Of a stretch of DNA of 13,825 nt, positions 1 to 7,899 are shown in pieces. Numbering within the stretch: the stretch's first letter is position 1; each line of letters begins with the position of its first letter. The position numbers and the translations under genes were made by a program. Where the stretch lies: the NCBI GenBank assembly GCA_903944255.1, contig CAJARE010000061.1, positions 1 through 13,825 of the forward strand. The letters are read 5' to 3'. The stretch comes from an uncultured beta proteobacterium. Lineage in GTDB: Bacteria > Pseudomonadota > Gammaproteobacteria > Burkholderiales > Burkholderiaceae. The notes under the pieces were generated by a model, which saw nothing but the letters and a program-made list of their open reading frames with translations, was not told the DNA's origin and did not search any database.

Positions 1-1
1 A

Positions 2-319
2 GAGAGTGGTTATGAAGGTGTGCGACAAATTGAGGTGCACATTACTAATACTATGGGTTGGTCAGCAACTACTGGTCAAGTTCAACCGTGGGTTTATAAA
101 CAGCTCACCGAGACTTTCATGCTGAACCCAGAAATGCGTGAACGTTTAGCAAAACTTAACCCTACCGCAGCAGCGCGTTTAGCCAATCGATTGACTGAAG
201 CTTCGCAAAGAAATTACTGGCAGCCTGATTCAGAGATGCTCAAGAAAATGCAAGAAGCAAACGATGAGCTTGAGGATCGTCTTGAGGGTATTTATGACAA
301 CGTTGCTATTGCCGCTTAA
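2..319 (+). CDS. bchH: Magnesium chelatase subunit H (BchH), C-terminal end, partial
   Basis: This is the last 105 codons of a gene that begins before the window; the frame is open from position 2 to the TAA at 317-319. The product is the large porphyrin-binding subunit of magnesium chelatase. With BchI and BchD it uses ATP to insert Mg2+ into protoporphyrin IX, the first committed step of bacteriochlorophyll synthesis in the cytoplasm. The visible sequence has the conserved C-terminal hallmarks of the CobN/Mg-chelatase H family: a TNTMGWSATTG block, then VYKQL, LNPEMRERL, a block ending in ANRLTEASQRNYW, and the closing ELEDRLEG. A GTG at position 20 is not the start, because the reading frame and the family similarity continue upstream of it. 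The next gene, crtE, starts 87 bases downstream on the same strand. Confidence 0.95.
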   Translation, partial: ESGYEGVRQIEVHITNTMGWSATTGQVQPWVYKQLTETFMLNPEMRERLAKLNPTAAARLANRLTEASQRNYWQPDSEMLKKMQEANDELEDRLEGIYDNVAIAA

Positions 320-327
320 GCAGTTTA

Positions 328-357
328 TTTAATCAAGTGATTATTTAAATGATTAAA
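328..357. repeat. AT-rich inverted repeat between bchH and crtE
   Basis: TTTAATCA at 328-335 and TGATTAAA at 350-357 form a perfect 8-bp inverted repeat around a 14-base AT-rich spacer. A further TGATT half-site lies at 338-342 inside the spacer. The stem is almost pure A/T and has no following T-run, so it is a poor intrinsic terminator. It could be a weak hairpin or a protein-binding site ahead of crtE. In DNA this AT-rich, chance is a real alternative. Confidence 0.3.
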
Positions 358-406
358 AATAAATATTTACAGCAGTGACCCTTCAACACAAATTTAGAAC
401 CTAAAT

Positions 407-1309
407 ATGAGCATCTTAGATCGAATTAATCAAAGTCTTGAGGACGCAATGCATTTGGCCTACTCTAAGCAAGGGCCACAGCTCTTACAGGAGGCAATGC
501 ATTACTCGGTATTTCCCGGCGGCGCTAGGATTCGCCCTCAATTATGTTTAGCAGTGGCATCTGCTTGTGGTGATGATGATCCTGATTTATCCAATGCAGC
601 AGCTAGCGCAATTGAGTTATTACATTGCGCTTCTTTAGTGCACGATGATTTACCTTGCTTTGATGATGCAGCCTTACGCCGTGGTAGACCTTCTGTACAT
701 GCGGCTTATGGTGAGCGTATCGCTGTTCTTGCAGGCGATGCCTTGATCGTTTTAGCGTTTCAGTGTTTAGCAAGTTCTGGTACTCGTTCAATTTTCCGTT
801 TAGCCCCTCTGATGAACACTATTGCAATGAGCGTTGGATCACCTCATGGGATTGTTGCTGGTCAAGCTTGGGAGTGTGAGCCAAAAGTTGATTTGAGTGA
901 TTATCAACGTGCTAAAACAGGCTCCTTGTTTGAGGCTGCAACTGCTGCGGGCGCACAAGCTGCGGGTGCTGATGCTGCTACTTGGAGACCCTTAGGGGAG
1001 TGGTTAGGCGAGGCTTATCAAGTGGCTGATGATATTCGCGATGTGATTGCTGATCAAAGTATTTTAGGAAAACCTTCTGGGCAAGATGTTGCCCATGATC
1101 GCCCAAGCTCTGCAAAAGATTTGGGTTTAAGCGGAGCAGTACAGCGTTTTGACGAATTAGTTCAAAAGTCAATTGCCTCTATACCGCATTGCAAAGGTGA
1201 GAAAATGTTGCGTGGTCTAGTAAGGCAAGAGTCTGAGCGGCTGGTGCCTTCAGAGTGGTTTAAGGATACAGATAGAAAGATTCTATTCCGCCAAACTAGT
1301 AATTCTTAA
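407..1309 (+). CDS. crtE: Geranylgeranyl diphosphate synthase CrtE
   Basis: This 300-residue polyprenyl synthase is expected to condense FPP (or shorter allylic diphosphates) with IPP to make GGPP, the precursor of both carotenoids and the phytyl tail of bacteriochlorophyll. The family signatures are clear. FPGGARIRP at about residues 36-44 binds IPP. The first aspartate-rich motif, DDLPCFDD at 80-87, is followed by RRGRPSVH. KTGSLFEAA starts at residue 170, and the second aspartate-rich motif, DDIRD, is at 208-212. The DDLPCFDDA form and the position directly upstream of crtF favour CrtE over the housekeeping FPP synthase IspA. The N-terminus matches the family in length from the ATG at 407, but no good Shine-Dalgarno sequence is visible before it. 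It probably heads the crtEF pair, possibly with readthrough from bchH. Confidence 0.93.
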   Translation: MSILDRINQSLEDAMHLAYSKQGPQLLQEAMHYSVFPGGARIRPQLCLAVASACGDDDPDLSNAAASAIELLHCASLVHDDLPCFDDAALRRGRPSVHAAYGERIAVLAGDALIVLAFQCLASSGTRSIFRLAPLMNTIAMSVGSPHGIVAGQAWECEPKVDLSDYQRAKTGSLFEAATAAGAQAAGADAATWRPLGEWLGEAYQVADDIRDVIADQSILGKPSGQDVAHDRPSSAKDLGLSGAVQRFDELVQKSIASIPHCKGEKMLRGLVRQESERLVPSEWFKDTDRKILFRQTSNS

Positions 1310-1347
1310 ATTTAATTCCGCTTTTTCTAACTTATCAATTGCCATTC

Positions 1348-2463
1348 ATGGAAATTTTTTTCGATTGGCGAAATCGTCTTATTGCTTCACCAAGCTTTCA
1401 GCGATGGGCTATACGTTTTCCACTCACTCGATGGCTAGTGAGAAAGCAAGCATCAGATATCTTTGATTTGATGGCAGGCTTTGTTTACAGCCAAGTCCTT
1501 CTTGCCTGCACACAACTGAATCTTTTCGATATTTTGGCTAATGGCGCCCTCAGCTTTGATGAGCTGAAAAAACAAATTCCATTAAAGCCAGCCGGCTTGC
1601 GGCGCTTACTAGACGCTGCAGTAGCTATTAAGTTATTGGTCAAGCGTAGTGAGGATCGTTATGCACTCAGCATGAAGAGTGCCCCACTAGTTGGCAATAT
1701 TGCGATTCTGGATATGGTCAAACACCATGCTGATTTTTATCGCGACCTCTCTGATCCAATCGCTTTATTGCAGGGTGATAAAAGTTCTGCATCTTTGAAT
1801 GAGTACTGGCCCTATATCACCTCAGAGCAGGGCGCCGCTCCAGAAAACCTATCCGCTGAAAAAGTGGCCGATTACTCTAAATTAATGGCACATACTCAAT
1901 CACTGGTAACAGATGAGATTATTGATGCTTATCCAATGAGCAAGCATCAAATTGTTCTGGATATAGGTGGTGGGCAGGGCGCCTTTATTAAAAGATTGGC
2001 CACCCAATATCCCCACCTAAGCTTTAAGTTATTTGATATTCCTGGGGTAGCAGAGTTATCAAATGCACATTTTAAAGAAATCGGTTTATCAAGCCGAGCA
2101 CAAGCGATTGGCGGTAACTTTTTTCAAGACTCTCTTCCTAAGGGATGTGACCTAGCGACTCTTGTTCGAGTGATATTTGATCATGATGATGTTCGGGTAA
2201 GGCAATTGCTTGCCAATGTGTTCGATGCCCTAAATCCCGGGGGTACTTTATTGCTTGCAGAACCCATGGCTGAGACCAAGGGTTTTGAGGCAATGGGCCA
2301 CGCTTATTTCGGTTTTTATCTACTGGCAATGGGTAGAGGAAGACCAAGAACTGAGGCCGAAATTAGAGGCTTGTTAAGCGAGGCGGGCTTTACTGCAATT
2401 GAATTATTAAATTCTTATATGCCATTAAATGCACAAATATTGCGGTGCAATAAACCTAACTAA
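1348..2463 (+). CDS. crtF: Carotenoid 1-O-methyltransferase CrtF (demethylspheroidene O-methyltransferase)
   Basis: This SAM-dependent methyltransferase of about 371 residues should methylate the C-1 hydroxyl of acyclic carotenoids in the spheroidene/spirilloxanthin pathway. The N-terminal half is the dimerisation domain, with FDLMAGFVYSQVLLAC typical of CrtF and a winged-helix-like LRRLLDAAVAIKLL. The C-terminal half is the Rossmann methyltransferase domain, with SAM motif I LDIGGGQG at about residues 204-211, an acidic LFDIPGV end of strand 2, and LNPGGTLLLAEP later. A TTG at 1339 would extend the frame by three codons. The ATG at 1348 is preferred because MEIFFDWRNRL fits the usual CrtF start. 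It follows crtE by 38 bases and precedes the bchC promoter region. It implies methoxylated linear carotenoids; crtC, crtD and crtA are not in this window. Confidence 0.9.
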   Translation: MEIFFDWRNRLIASPSFQRWAIRFPLTRWLVRKQASDIFDLMAGFVYSQVLLACTQLNLFDILANGALSFDELKKQIPLKPAGLRRLLDAAVAIKLLVKRSEDRYALSMKSAPLVGNIAILDMVKHHADFYRDLSDPIALLQGDKSSASLNEYWPYITSEQGAAPENLSAEKVADYSKLMAHTQSLVTDEIIDAYPMSKHQIVLDIGGGQGAFIKRLATQYPHLSFKLFDIPGVAELSNAHFKEIGLSSRAQAIGGNFFQDSLPKGCDLATLVRVIFDHDDVRVRQLLANVFDALNPGGTLLLAEPMAETKGFEAMGHAYFGFYLLAMGRGRPRTEAEIRGLLSEAGFTAIELLNSYMPLNAQILRCNKPN

Positions 2464-2553
2464 AAAAACGTGTCCGTACAGGTCTTTAAAAATACGTGAT
2501 TTAGTAGAGAAAACCCCTAGATGACAAGCGGGCAATTAAGGTTTAAAAACGAT

Positions 2554-2575
2554 TGTGTAAACATTTTTTTACACA
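2554..2575. promoter_or_regulatory. PpsR/CrtJ-type operator upstream of bchC
   Basis: The arms TGTGTAAA (2554-2561) and TTTACACA (2568-2575) are a perfect 8-bp inverted repeat with a 6-base spacer. The inner part, 2556-2573, matches TGT-N12-ACA exactly, the recognition pattern of the redox/light repressor PpsR (CrtJ). In Rhodobacter this repressor blocks bchC, crt and puc promoters under aerobic or high-light conditions. The site lies 31 bases before the preferred bchC start. A weak sigma70-like pair can be drawn over it (TTGTGT at 2553-2558 and TTGAAT at 2576-2581, 17-base spacer; a TATAAA follows at 2581), so bound repressor would cover the promoter. The match is seen in the sequence; regulator and promoter are inferred. 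No second copy was found in this intergenic region. Confidence 0.75.
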
Positions 2576-2605
2576 TTGAATATAAAAAAGAACGCCCAGT
2601 TAGAC

Positions 2606-3553
2606 ATGACCGATAAGTATCAAACAAGAGCAATTGTTCTGGAAAAGCCAGAAAGCGTCATTCTTGCTGACCTGGAGTTAACTCCCATGACTCCGATTGA
2701 TGTCTTAGTGGATATGGAGTGGAGTGGCATTAGTACTGGTACGGAAAAATTATTATGGACAGGAAAAATGCCAAATTTCCCCGGAATGGGCTATCCACTG
2801 GTACCTGGTTATGAATCTGTTGGTAGAGTTGTGAAGGTGGGTGCAGACTCCGCACTCAAAGTAGGTCAAAGAGTATTTGTTCCCGGAGCGAAATGCTACG
2901 GTGAAATTAAAGGTTTGTTTGGTGGTGCAGCATCGCGTGTGATGGTGGATAGTGGACGCGTGATTGCAATCGAAGACAAATTAGGTGAGGAAGCCATTTT
3001 GTTTGCATTAGCAGCTACTGGCTACCATGTCACCTCAGGCCCAGGACAAGAGCAACCAGATTTAATTATTGGACATGGTGTTTTGGGCCGTCTGATTGCA
3101 CGCATTGCAGTTGCCAAAGGAAAGCGTCCCGTAGTTTGGGAGACTGACGCTGGTAGACGTGAAGGCGCAGTTGGCTATGACGTCATTGATCCCAAAGATA
3201 ATCAAGTCAAAAAATACAAAACAATAGTAGATGTCAGTGGTGATGCTAGATTGGTTGACACACTGATTGGCTGTCTTGCACCTGGCGGTGAAATTGTGTT
3301 GGCTGGTTTTTATGACACGATTTCTTTTTCATTCCCCCAGGCCTTTATGCGTGAAGCACGCATTCGCATTGCTGCCCAGTGGGCGCCTGGAGATTTAGTA
3401 GCAATCAAAGATTTAGTTGATTCGGGAAAATTAAAACTAGATGGCTTAATTACACACCGCTCTTCACCTAATGATGCAAACGAGGCTTATCACACGGCTT
3501 TCAATAACAAAGAATGTTTAAAGATGGTTCTAGATTGGAGAAATCTGCAATGA
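2606..3553 (+). CDS. bchC: 3-(1-hydroxyethyl)bacteriochlorophyllide a dehydrogenase BchC
   Basis: This enzyme of about 315 residues oxidises the C-3 hydroxyethyl group of the bacteriochlorophyllide precursor to the acetyl group of bacteriochlorophyllide a. It is a medium-chain dehydrogenase-like protein. EWSGISTGTEKLLW and GYPLVPGYESVGRV in the N-terminal half are BchC hallmarks. A nucleotide-binding IIGHGVLGRL (glycine loop at about residues 156-161) follows, and CLAPGGEIVLAGF lies in the C-terminal half. A TTG at 2576 would add ten residues but directly abuts the PpsR-type palindrome. The ATG at 2606 gives the usual family start shortly before the TRAIVLEKPE strand and is preferred. The stop overlaps the bchX start as ATGA, so bchX is probably translationally coupled to it. 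It is the first gene of the bchCXYZ-puf transcription unit. Confidence 0.93.
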   Translation: MTDKYQTRAIVLEKPESVILADLELTPMTPIDVLVDMEWSGISTGTEKLLWTGKMPNFPGMGYPLVPGYESVGRVVKVGADSALKVGQRVFVPGAKCYGEIKGLFGGAASRVMVDSGRVIAIEDKLGEEAILFALAATGYHVTSGPGQEQPDLIIGHGVLGRLIARIAVAKGKRPVVWETDAGRREGAVGYDVIDPKDNQVKKYKTIVDVSGDARLVDTLIGCLAPGGEIVLAGFYDTISFSFPQAFMREARIRIAAQWAPGDLVAIKDLVDSGKLKLDGLITHRSSPNDANEAYHTAFNNKECLKMVLDWRNLQ

Positions 3554-4557
3554 GTTCAGCAAGTATCCCAGCAACAGCAACAATTCAGTTTATGGACCTC
3601 AAAAAAGAAGCTGCAATCGAGCCTGATCCAGTTTCCACCGGTCCAGTAACTAAAGAAACCCAAATCATTGCGATTTATGGCAAAGGCGGTATTGGTAAGA
3701 GTTTTACGCTTGCCAATCTGTCTTACATGATGGCTCAACAAGGTAAGAAAGTATTGTTGATCGGTTGCGATCCAAAAAGCGATACCACTTCACTCTTGTT
3801 CGGCGGTAAAGCTTGCCCGACCATTATCGAAACTTCATCGAAGAAAAAATTAGCCGGTGAGTCAGTTTCTATTGGTGACGTGTGCTTTATTCGTGATGGC
3901 GTATTCGCAATGGAGTTAGGTGGCCCAGAAGTAGGAAGAGGCTGCGGTGGCCGCGGCATTATTCATGGCTTTGAAACTTTAGAAAAACTCGGCTTCCATG
4001 ATTGGGGCTTTGATTATGTGCTCCTCGATTTCTTAGGCGACGTAGTTTGCGGCGGCTTTGGTTTGCCAATCGCGCGTGATATGTGCCAAAAGGTGATCGT
4101 GGTTGCTAGTAACGATTTGCAATCCCTTTATGTTGCTAATAATGTTTGTTCAGCAGTGGAGTACTTCCGCAAATTAGGTGGCAATGTTGGTGTAGCCGGT
4201 ATGGTGATTAATAAAGATGACCTCACTGGTGAAGCACAGGCTTTTGCTGAAAAGGCTGGCATTCCAGTGTTAGCAGCCATTCCTGCGAACGAAGATATTC
4301 GTCGTAAGAGTGCTAGCTATGAAATTATTGGTCAGCCTGGTACGCAGTGGGCGCCACTATTCGAAGAGCTTGCTACCAATGTTTCAGAGGCTCCTCCAGT
4401 GCGTCCTAAACCATTAACTCAAGATGAGCTATTAGGCCTGTTCTCTTCAGAAGTGACTGGACGCGATATTGTGCTCAAGCCAGCTACTGTGAAAGACATG
4501 ATGGGCAAGGACGTAGTAATTAAGAAAACACTCGAAGTTATTTACGATCAAGCCTAA
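3550..4557 (+). CDS. bchX: Chlorophyllide a reductase iron protein subunit BchX
   Basis: This is the ATP-dependent reductase component of chlorophyllide a oxidoreductase. As a homodimer with one [4Fe-4S] cluster it delivers electrons to BchYZ, which reduces the C7=C8 bond to form the bacteriochlorin ring. It belongs to the NifH/BchL/BchX family: the P-loop GKGGIGKS is at residues 44-51, GCDPKSDTT at about 72-80, and the two cluster cysteines are in GRGCGGRG (Cys132) and GDVVCGGFG (Cys167). The protein is about 335 residues and has the extra N-terminal segment typical of BchX compared with BchL. An upstream ATG at 3514 would start inside bchC. The ATG at 3550 is better: it forms an ATGA overlap with the bchC stop and has GGAG at 3537-3540, nine bases before it. 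Confidence 0.96.
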   Translation: MSSASIPATATIQFMDLKKEAAIEPDPVSTGPVTKETQIIAIYGKGGIGKSFTLANLSYMMAQQGKKVLLIGCDPKSDTTSLLFGGKACPTIIETSSKKKLAGESVSIGDVCFIRDGVFAMELGGPEVGRGCGGRGIIHGFETLEKLGFHDWGFDYVLLDFLGDVVCGGFGLPIARDMCQKVIVVASNDLQSLYVANNVCSAVEYFRKLGGNVGVAGMVINKDDLTGEAQAFAEKAGIPVLAAIPANEDIRRKSASYEIIGQPGTQWAPLFEELATNVSEAPPVRPKPLTQDELLGLFSSEVTGRDIVLKPATVKDMMGKDVVIKKTLEVIYDQA

Positions 4558-4581
4558 AGAGATAGAGAGCAATACGCTGTT

Positions 4582-6120
4582 ATGAATAAAACGATCATTC
4601 CGATTACCCCAGAGGAAAAGTTAAAGACTGATCCTACTTTAGGTGATGGTCTGGGCTGTCACTCTGGTGAAGCAGAGATGCTTGCTGCTGCTAAGGCAGC
4701 GGGTAAGTCTGAAACTTTGCAGCAATATGCAAAAGACTATCCTAAAGGTCCACATGATCAACCGCAAAGTATGTGTCCTGCATTTGGGGCATTACGGGTA
4801 GGTTTGCGGATGCGCAGAACGGCCACGATTCTTTCCGGCTCTGCATGCTGTGTTTATGGCTTAACTTTTACATCGCATTTTTATGGCGCACGTCGCAGTG
4901 TTGGTTATGTGCCATTTAATTCAGAGACACTCGTTACTGGTAAGTTATTTGAAGATATTCGTGATGCTGTCTATCAAGAAGCCGACCCAGAAAAATATGA
5001 CGCTATTGTGATTATTAATTTATGCGTACCAACCGCTAGTGGTGTACCACTGCAGTTGTTGCCAAAAGAAATTAATGGTGTGCGCATTATCGGTATTGAT
5101 GTGCCAGGATTTGGTGTGCCAACCCACGCTGAAGCAAAAGATGTGTTGGCAGGTGCAATGCTCAATTACGCTCGTAATGAAGCTATGTCTGGCCCAGTGC
5201 AAGCTCCCCGTGCCGGTCGCTCTAGCAAGCCAACGATTACTTTATTAGGCGAAATTTTCCCAGCAGATCCTGTTGGTATCGGCATGATGATTGAGCCGAT
5301 GGGCCTGGCAGTAGGTGCTTCAGTACCAACTCGGGAATGGCGTGAAATGTATCAAGCACTCGACTGTGTAACGGTTGCCGCATTACATCCTTTTTATACC
5401 TCTTGTATTCGTGAATTTGAAGCAGCTGGCCGCAACATTGTTGGATCAGCTCCAGTTGGTTATGAAGGCACAGCTCGTTGGTTAGAGGCCATTGGTAAAT
5501 CAACCAATACCCCACAAGATTTAATTGCAGCTGCACAAAATCGTATTCTCCCAGCAATTAAGGGTGTGCTTGCTGCGGCACCAATTAAGGGTCGTATTAC
5601 TTTAAGTGGTTATGAAGGTTCAGAGCTCATCGTGGCACGCTTACTGATTGAGAGCGGTGCTGATGTCCGCTATGTCGGTTCTGCATGCCCGCGCACACCA
5701 TGGAGTGACGAAGATCGCGAATGGTTAGAAGCAAAGGGAGTTCATGTTCAGTTCCGCGCTTCCTTAGAGCAGGATTTAGCTGCGATGAAAGAGTTCAAGC
5801 CAGACTTGGCAATTGGAACAACCCCAGTAGTGCAAGCTGCTAAGCAAGCTTCGATCCCGTCTTTATATTTTACGAATCTGATTTCAGCACGGCCATTGAT
5901 GGGGCCTGCAGGTGCAGGTTCATTAGCCCAAGTGATTAATGCTGCGATTGGTAATCAAGCGCGCTTTGATGAGATGAAGGCATTCTTTGGTGACGTTGGA
6001 TCTGGATTTAAATCTGGTATTTGGGAGGACGTTCCACAAGATCATCCAGAGTTCAAAGCCGAAGTCCGTCGCAAGCTTGAGAAGAAATTGAAGAAGCGTA
6101 AAGCTGAGGAGATGATGTAA
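4582..6120 (+). CDS. bchY: Chlorophyllide a reductase subunit Y (BchY)
   Basis: This is one half of the catalytic BchYZ heterotetramer, homologous to NifD and BchN. It helps hold the [4Fe-4S] cluster that passes electrons from BchX to chlorophyllide a. The 512-residue length is normal for BchY. The likely cluster cysteines sit in the expected N-terminal blocks: DGLGCHSGE (Cys26), [10 protein letters not shown] (Cys65) and [12 protein letters not shown] (Cys89/Cys90). The central region carries [14 protein letters not shown] and [13 protein letters not shown]. The C-terminal region carries a second Rossmann-like domain with [18 protein letters not shown]. The C-terminus is very lysine-rich (KKLKKRK). 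The gene follows bchX by 24 bases, and its TAA shares one base with the ATG of bchZ. Confidence 0.96.
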   Translation: MNKTIIPITPEEKLKTDPTLGDGLGCHSGEAEMLAAAKAAGKSETLQQYAKDYPKGPHDQPQSMCPAFGALRVGLRMRRTATILSGSACCVYGLTFTSHFYGARRSVGYVPFNSETLVTGKLFEDIRDAVYQEADPEKYDAIVIINLCVPTASGVPLQLLPKEINGVRIIGIDVPGFGVPTHAEAKDVLAGAMLNYARNEAMSGPVQAPRAGRSSKPTITLLGEIFPADPVGIGMMIEPMGLAVGASVPTREWREMYQALDCVTVAALHPFYTSCIREFEAAGRNIVGSAPVGYEGTARWLEAIGKSTNTPQDLIAAAQNRILPAIKGVLAAAPIKGRITLSGYEGSELIVARLLIESGADVRYVGSACPRTPWSDEDREWLEAKGVHVQFRASLEQDLAAMKEFKPDLAIGTTPVVQAAKQASIPSLYFTNLISARPLMGPAGAGSLAQVINAAIGNQARFDEMKAFFGDVGSGFKSGIWEDVPQDHPEFKAEVRRKLEKKLKKRKAEEMM

Positions 6121-7577
6121 TGTTTGTCATCGATCACGATCGCGCAGGGGGATACTGGGGTGCAGTGTATGTATTTACTGCTATCAAAGGTCTCCAAGTT
6201 GTTATTGACGGTCCAGTAGGTTGTGAAAACTTACCTGTCACTTCTGTTTTACATTACACCGATGCATTACCTCCACATGAGTTGCCGATTGTGGTTACTG
6301 GTTTAGAGGAAGAGCAATTGGGACGCGAAGGTACTGAGGGTGCAATGAAGCGTGCCCATGCAACTTTGGATCCAGATCTTCCAGCAGTCGTAGTAACAGG
6401 CTCAATTGCAGAAATGATTGGTGGCGGTGTTACTCCTGAAGGGATGAATATTGCCCGCTTCTTACCAAGAACCATTGATGAAGATCAATGGCAGTGCGCT
6501 AACCGCGCCATGTATTGGTTGTGGAGTGAATACGGCACTCGCAAGATCCCAGAGCGTAAACCAAGAGCAGAAGGTGAAAAGCCACGCGTCAATATTATTG
6601 GCCCATGCTACGGCACCTTTAATATGCCGAGTGATCTAGCGGAGATTCGCCGACTGGTTGAAGGCATTGGTGCTGATATCAATATGGTCTTCCCTTTAGG
6701 ATCCCATTTGGCTGATGTTGAGAACTTGGTCAACGCAGATGTGAATATCTGTATGTATCGTGAGTTTGGACGCATGCTGTGCGAAGCCTTGGAGCGTCCT
6801 TATTTACAAGCACCTCTAGGATTGCATAGCACCACTCAATTCTTGCGCAAGCTCGGTGAACTGCTGGGCTTAGATCCAGAGCCATTTATTGAGCGTGAGA
6901 AGCACACCACCATTAAGCCGATCTGGGACTTATGGCGTTCAGTGACCCAGGATTTTTTCAGTACTGCAAGTTATGCAGTCGTTGCGAATGAAACCTATAC
7001 CCGAGGTATCCGTCATTTCTTATCAGATGAGATGGGTTTACCTTGTAGCTTTGCTGTTCCCAGAAAGCCTGGTGAAAAAACCAACAATCAAGATGTACGT
7101 AAGCTTACTAAAGAGAAGCCACCACTCGTGATGTTTGGAAGCTATAACGAAAGAATGTATTTGGCTGAGAATGGTAGCAAGGCCTCTTACATTCCGTCAT
7201 CATTTCCTGGTGCCATTATTCGTCGTCATACCGGCACTCCATTTATGGGTTATGCGGGCGCGACATACATCATCCAAGAATTTTGCAATGGTTTATTCGA
7301 TGCGCTCTTTTATATCCTGCCACTGGGCACTGATATGGACAAAGTTGATGCCTCACTAACCCGCACTTATCGTTCTAATTCACTACCTTGGGATCAAGAT
7401 GCCCAAAAACTGGTTGCTGACTACATTAAAACTAGACCAGTGCTAATCCAAATTTCAGCTGCTAAAGAGATGCGCGATCGAGTAGAGCAGGATGCAGAAA
7501 AAGCTGGTGAAGAAAGAATTACAGCGGCAAGAGTGAAGTCTTCATGCAAAGAAATCATTGAGGAGGTCGAGGCATGA
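6120..7577 (+). CDS. bchZ: Chlorophyllide a reductase subunit Z (BchZ)
   Basis: This second catalytic subunit of chlorophyllide a oxidoreductase is homologous to NifK and BchB. With BchY it binds the chlorin and the bridging [4Fe-4S] cluster. The 485-residue protein opens with [24 protein letters not shown] carries the likely cluster cysteine (Cys35), followed by [16 protein letters not shown], a hallmark of Bch[21 protein letters not shown] sequence lies in the middle, and a C-terminal [17 protein letters not shown] block resembles the small C-terminal domain of light-independent reductases. The start overlaps the bchY stop (TAATG), with GAGGAG at 6106-6111, eight bases before the ATG. The stop overlaps the next small frame as ATGA. 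In related bacteria the promoter activity for puf can lie within the 3' part of bchZ; I saw no TGT-N12-ACA site there. Confidence 0.96.
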   Translation: MFVIDHDRAGGYWGAVYVFTAIKGLQVVIDGPVGCENLPVTSVLHYTDALPPHELPIVVTGLEEEQLGREGTEGAMKRAHATLDPDLPAVVVTGSIAEMIGGGVTPEGMNIARFLPRTIDEDQWQCANRAMYWLWSEYGTRKIPERKPRAEGEKPRVNIIGPCYGTFNMPSDLAEIRRLVEGIGADINMVFPLGSHLADVENLVNADVNICMYREFGRMLCEALERPYLQAPLGLHSTTQFLRKLGELLGLDPEPFIEREKHTTIKPIWDLWRSVTQDFFSTASYAVVANETYTRGIRHFLSDEMGLPCSFAVPRKPGEKTNNQDVRKLTKEKPPLVMFGSYNERMYLAENGSKASYIPSSFPGAIIRRHTGTPFMGYAGATYIIQEFCNGLFDALFYILPLGTDMDKVDASLTRTYRSNSLPWDQDAQKLVADYIKTRPVLIQISAAKEMRDRVEQDAEKAGEERITAARVKSSCKEIIEEVEA

Positions 7578-7723
7578 TTTCTGCATTAGTAAAAGTTGAT
7601 TACAACAAATCAATCGATTTGTTGGAAACAGGATGTGGCATGCCGTACGCTACAGCCCATGCCGCGCGGGTTAAGCGCGGTAACGGCCGCAAGGCTATTT
7701 TTGAAGGAGGTAATTGGTTATGA
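7574..7723 (+). CDS. Small ORF (49 aa) coupled between bchZ and pufB, function unknown
   Basis: This short frame runs from ATG 7574 to TGA 7721-7723. It overlaps the bchZ stop as ATGA and the pufB start as ATGA. It has GAGGAGG at 7560-7566, seven bases before its ATG, as good a ribosome-binding site as any in the operon. The 49-residue product starts [20 protein letters not shown]. It has one cysteine (Cys21, in GCGMP) and a basic stretch RVKRGNGRK at about residues 32-40. It has no membrane helix and no signal peptide. Its position is that of pufQ in Rhodobacter, but PufQ is longer and has a membrane segment, and I see no resemblance. A GC-rich hairpin (7660-7682) lies inside the frame. It may be a real small protein, or a leader whose translation controls folding of the mRNA before pufB. 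Translation is well supported; function is unknown. Confidence 0.7.
   Translation: MISALVKVDYNKSIDLLETGCGMPYATAHAARVKRGNGRKAIFEGGNWL
7660..7682 (+). other. GC-rich hairpin within the bchZ-pufB small ORF
   Basis: CCGCGC (7662-7667) and GCGCGG (7675-7680) pair perfectly around the 7-base loop GGGTTAA. One G-U and one T-A pair extend the stem outward to 7660/7682. The stem is strikingly GC-rich for this genome. It ends 21 bases before the pufB Shine-Dalgarno sequence. It has no T-run, so it is not a terminator. Possible roles are protecting the 5' end of a processed pufBA mRNA, or being opened by ribosomes translating the small ORF. The pairing is seen directly; the role is inferred. Confidence 0.55.
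7704..7711 (+). promoter_or_regulatory. Very strong ribosome-binding site of pufB
   Basis: AAGGAGGT is a full match to the anti-Shine-Dalgarno core of 16S rRNA, eight bases before the pufB ATG at 7720. It fits the very high expression needed for the antenna polypeptide. It lies inside the last codons of the small upstream ORF. Confidence 0.85.
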
Positions 7724-7872
7724 GCGATCACAGAACAGGTTCAATATCCGGCCTTACTGATGACGAAGCCAAGGAGTTTCACCAGTTGTACATCCAAGGT
7801 TTAGTTGGTTTTGTTTCAATAGCAGTAGTAGCCCATATTTTGGTTTGGGCTTGGCGTCCTTGGTTCCATTGA
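7720..7872 (+). CDS. pufB: Light-harvesting 1 beta polypeptide (PufB)
   Basis: This 50-residue antenna protein of the intracytoplasmic membrane pairs with PufA and binds bacteriochlorophyll a in the LH1 ring around the reaction centre. The sequence is classic LH1 beta: an N-terminal polar part starting [20 protein letters not shown], then His21, and a single membrane helix at about residues 27-46. The bacteriochlorophyll-ligating His39 (AHILVWAW) is in the helix, and the conserved end is WRPWFH. The gene starts in an ATGA overlap with the upstream small ORF. Its product is too short to stand out by length, but the match to the family is unambiguous. pufA does not follow at once, as it usually does; a 62-74 residue ORF intervenes. 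Confidence 0.97.
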   Translation: MSDHRTGSISGLTDDEAKEFHQLYIQGLVGFVSIAVVAHILVWAWRPWFH

Positions 7873-7899
7873 AATCGGTATAAATCTTAGGGGGATGAA

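Noticed and set aside
1339..1347. TTG at 1339 as the crtF start
   Set aside because: It adds only three residues, while the ATG at 1348 gives the typical CrtF N-terminus.
2471..2480. TGTCCGTACA upstream of bchC as a second PpsR site
   Set aside because: The half-sites are only four bases apart, and no ACA lies 12 bases after the TGT.
2576..2605. TTG at 2576 as the bchC start
   Set aside because: It abuts the PpsR-type palindrome. The ten extra residues do not look like the BchC N-terminus, and the ATG at 2606 fits better.
3514..3549. ATG at 3514 as the bchX start
   Set aside because: It lies inside the end of bchC. The ATG at 3550 gives the ATGA overlap with the bchC stop and a correctly spaced GGAG.
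5237..5557. Minus-strand open frame of 106 codons inside bchY
   Set aside because: It is the antisense shadow of a well-conserved gene. Its translation resembles no family, and no promoter or ribosome-binding site supports it.
7574..7723. The 49-codon ORF as pufQ
   Set aside because: The position fits, but the product is shorter, has no membrane helix, and shares no visible motif with PufQ. No gene symbol was assigned.
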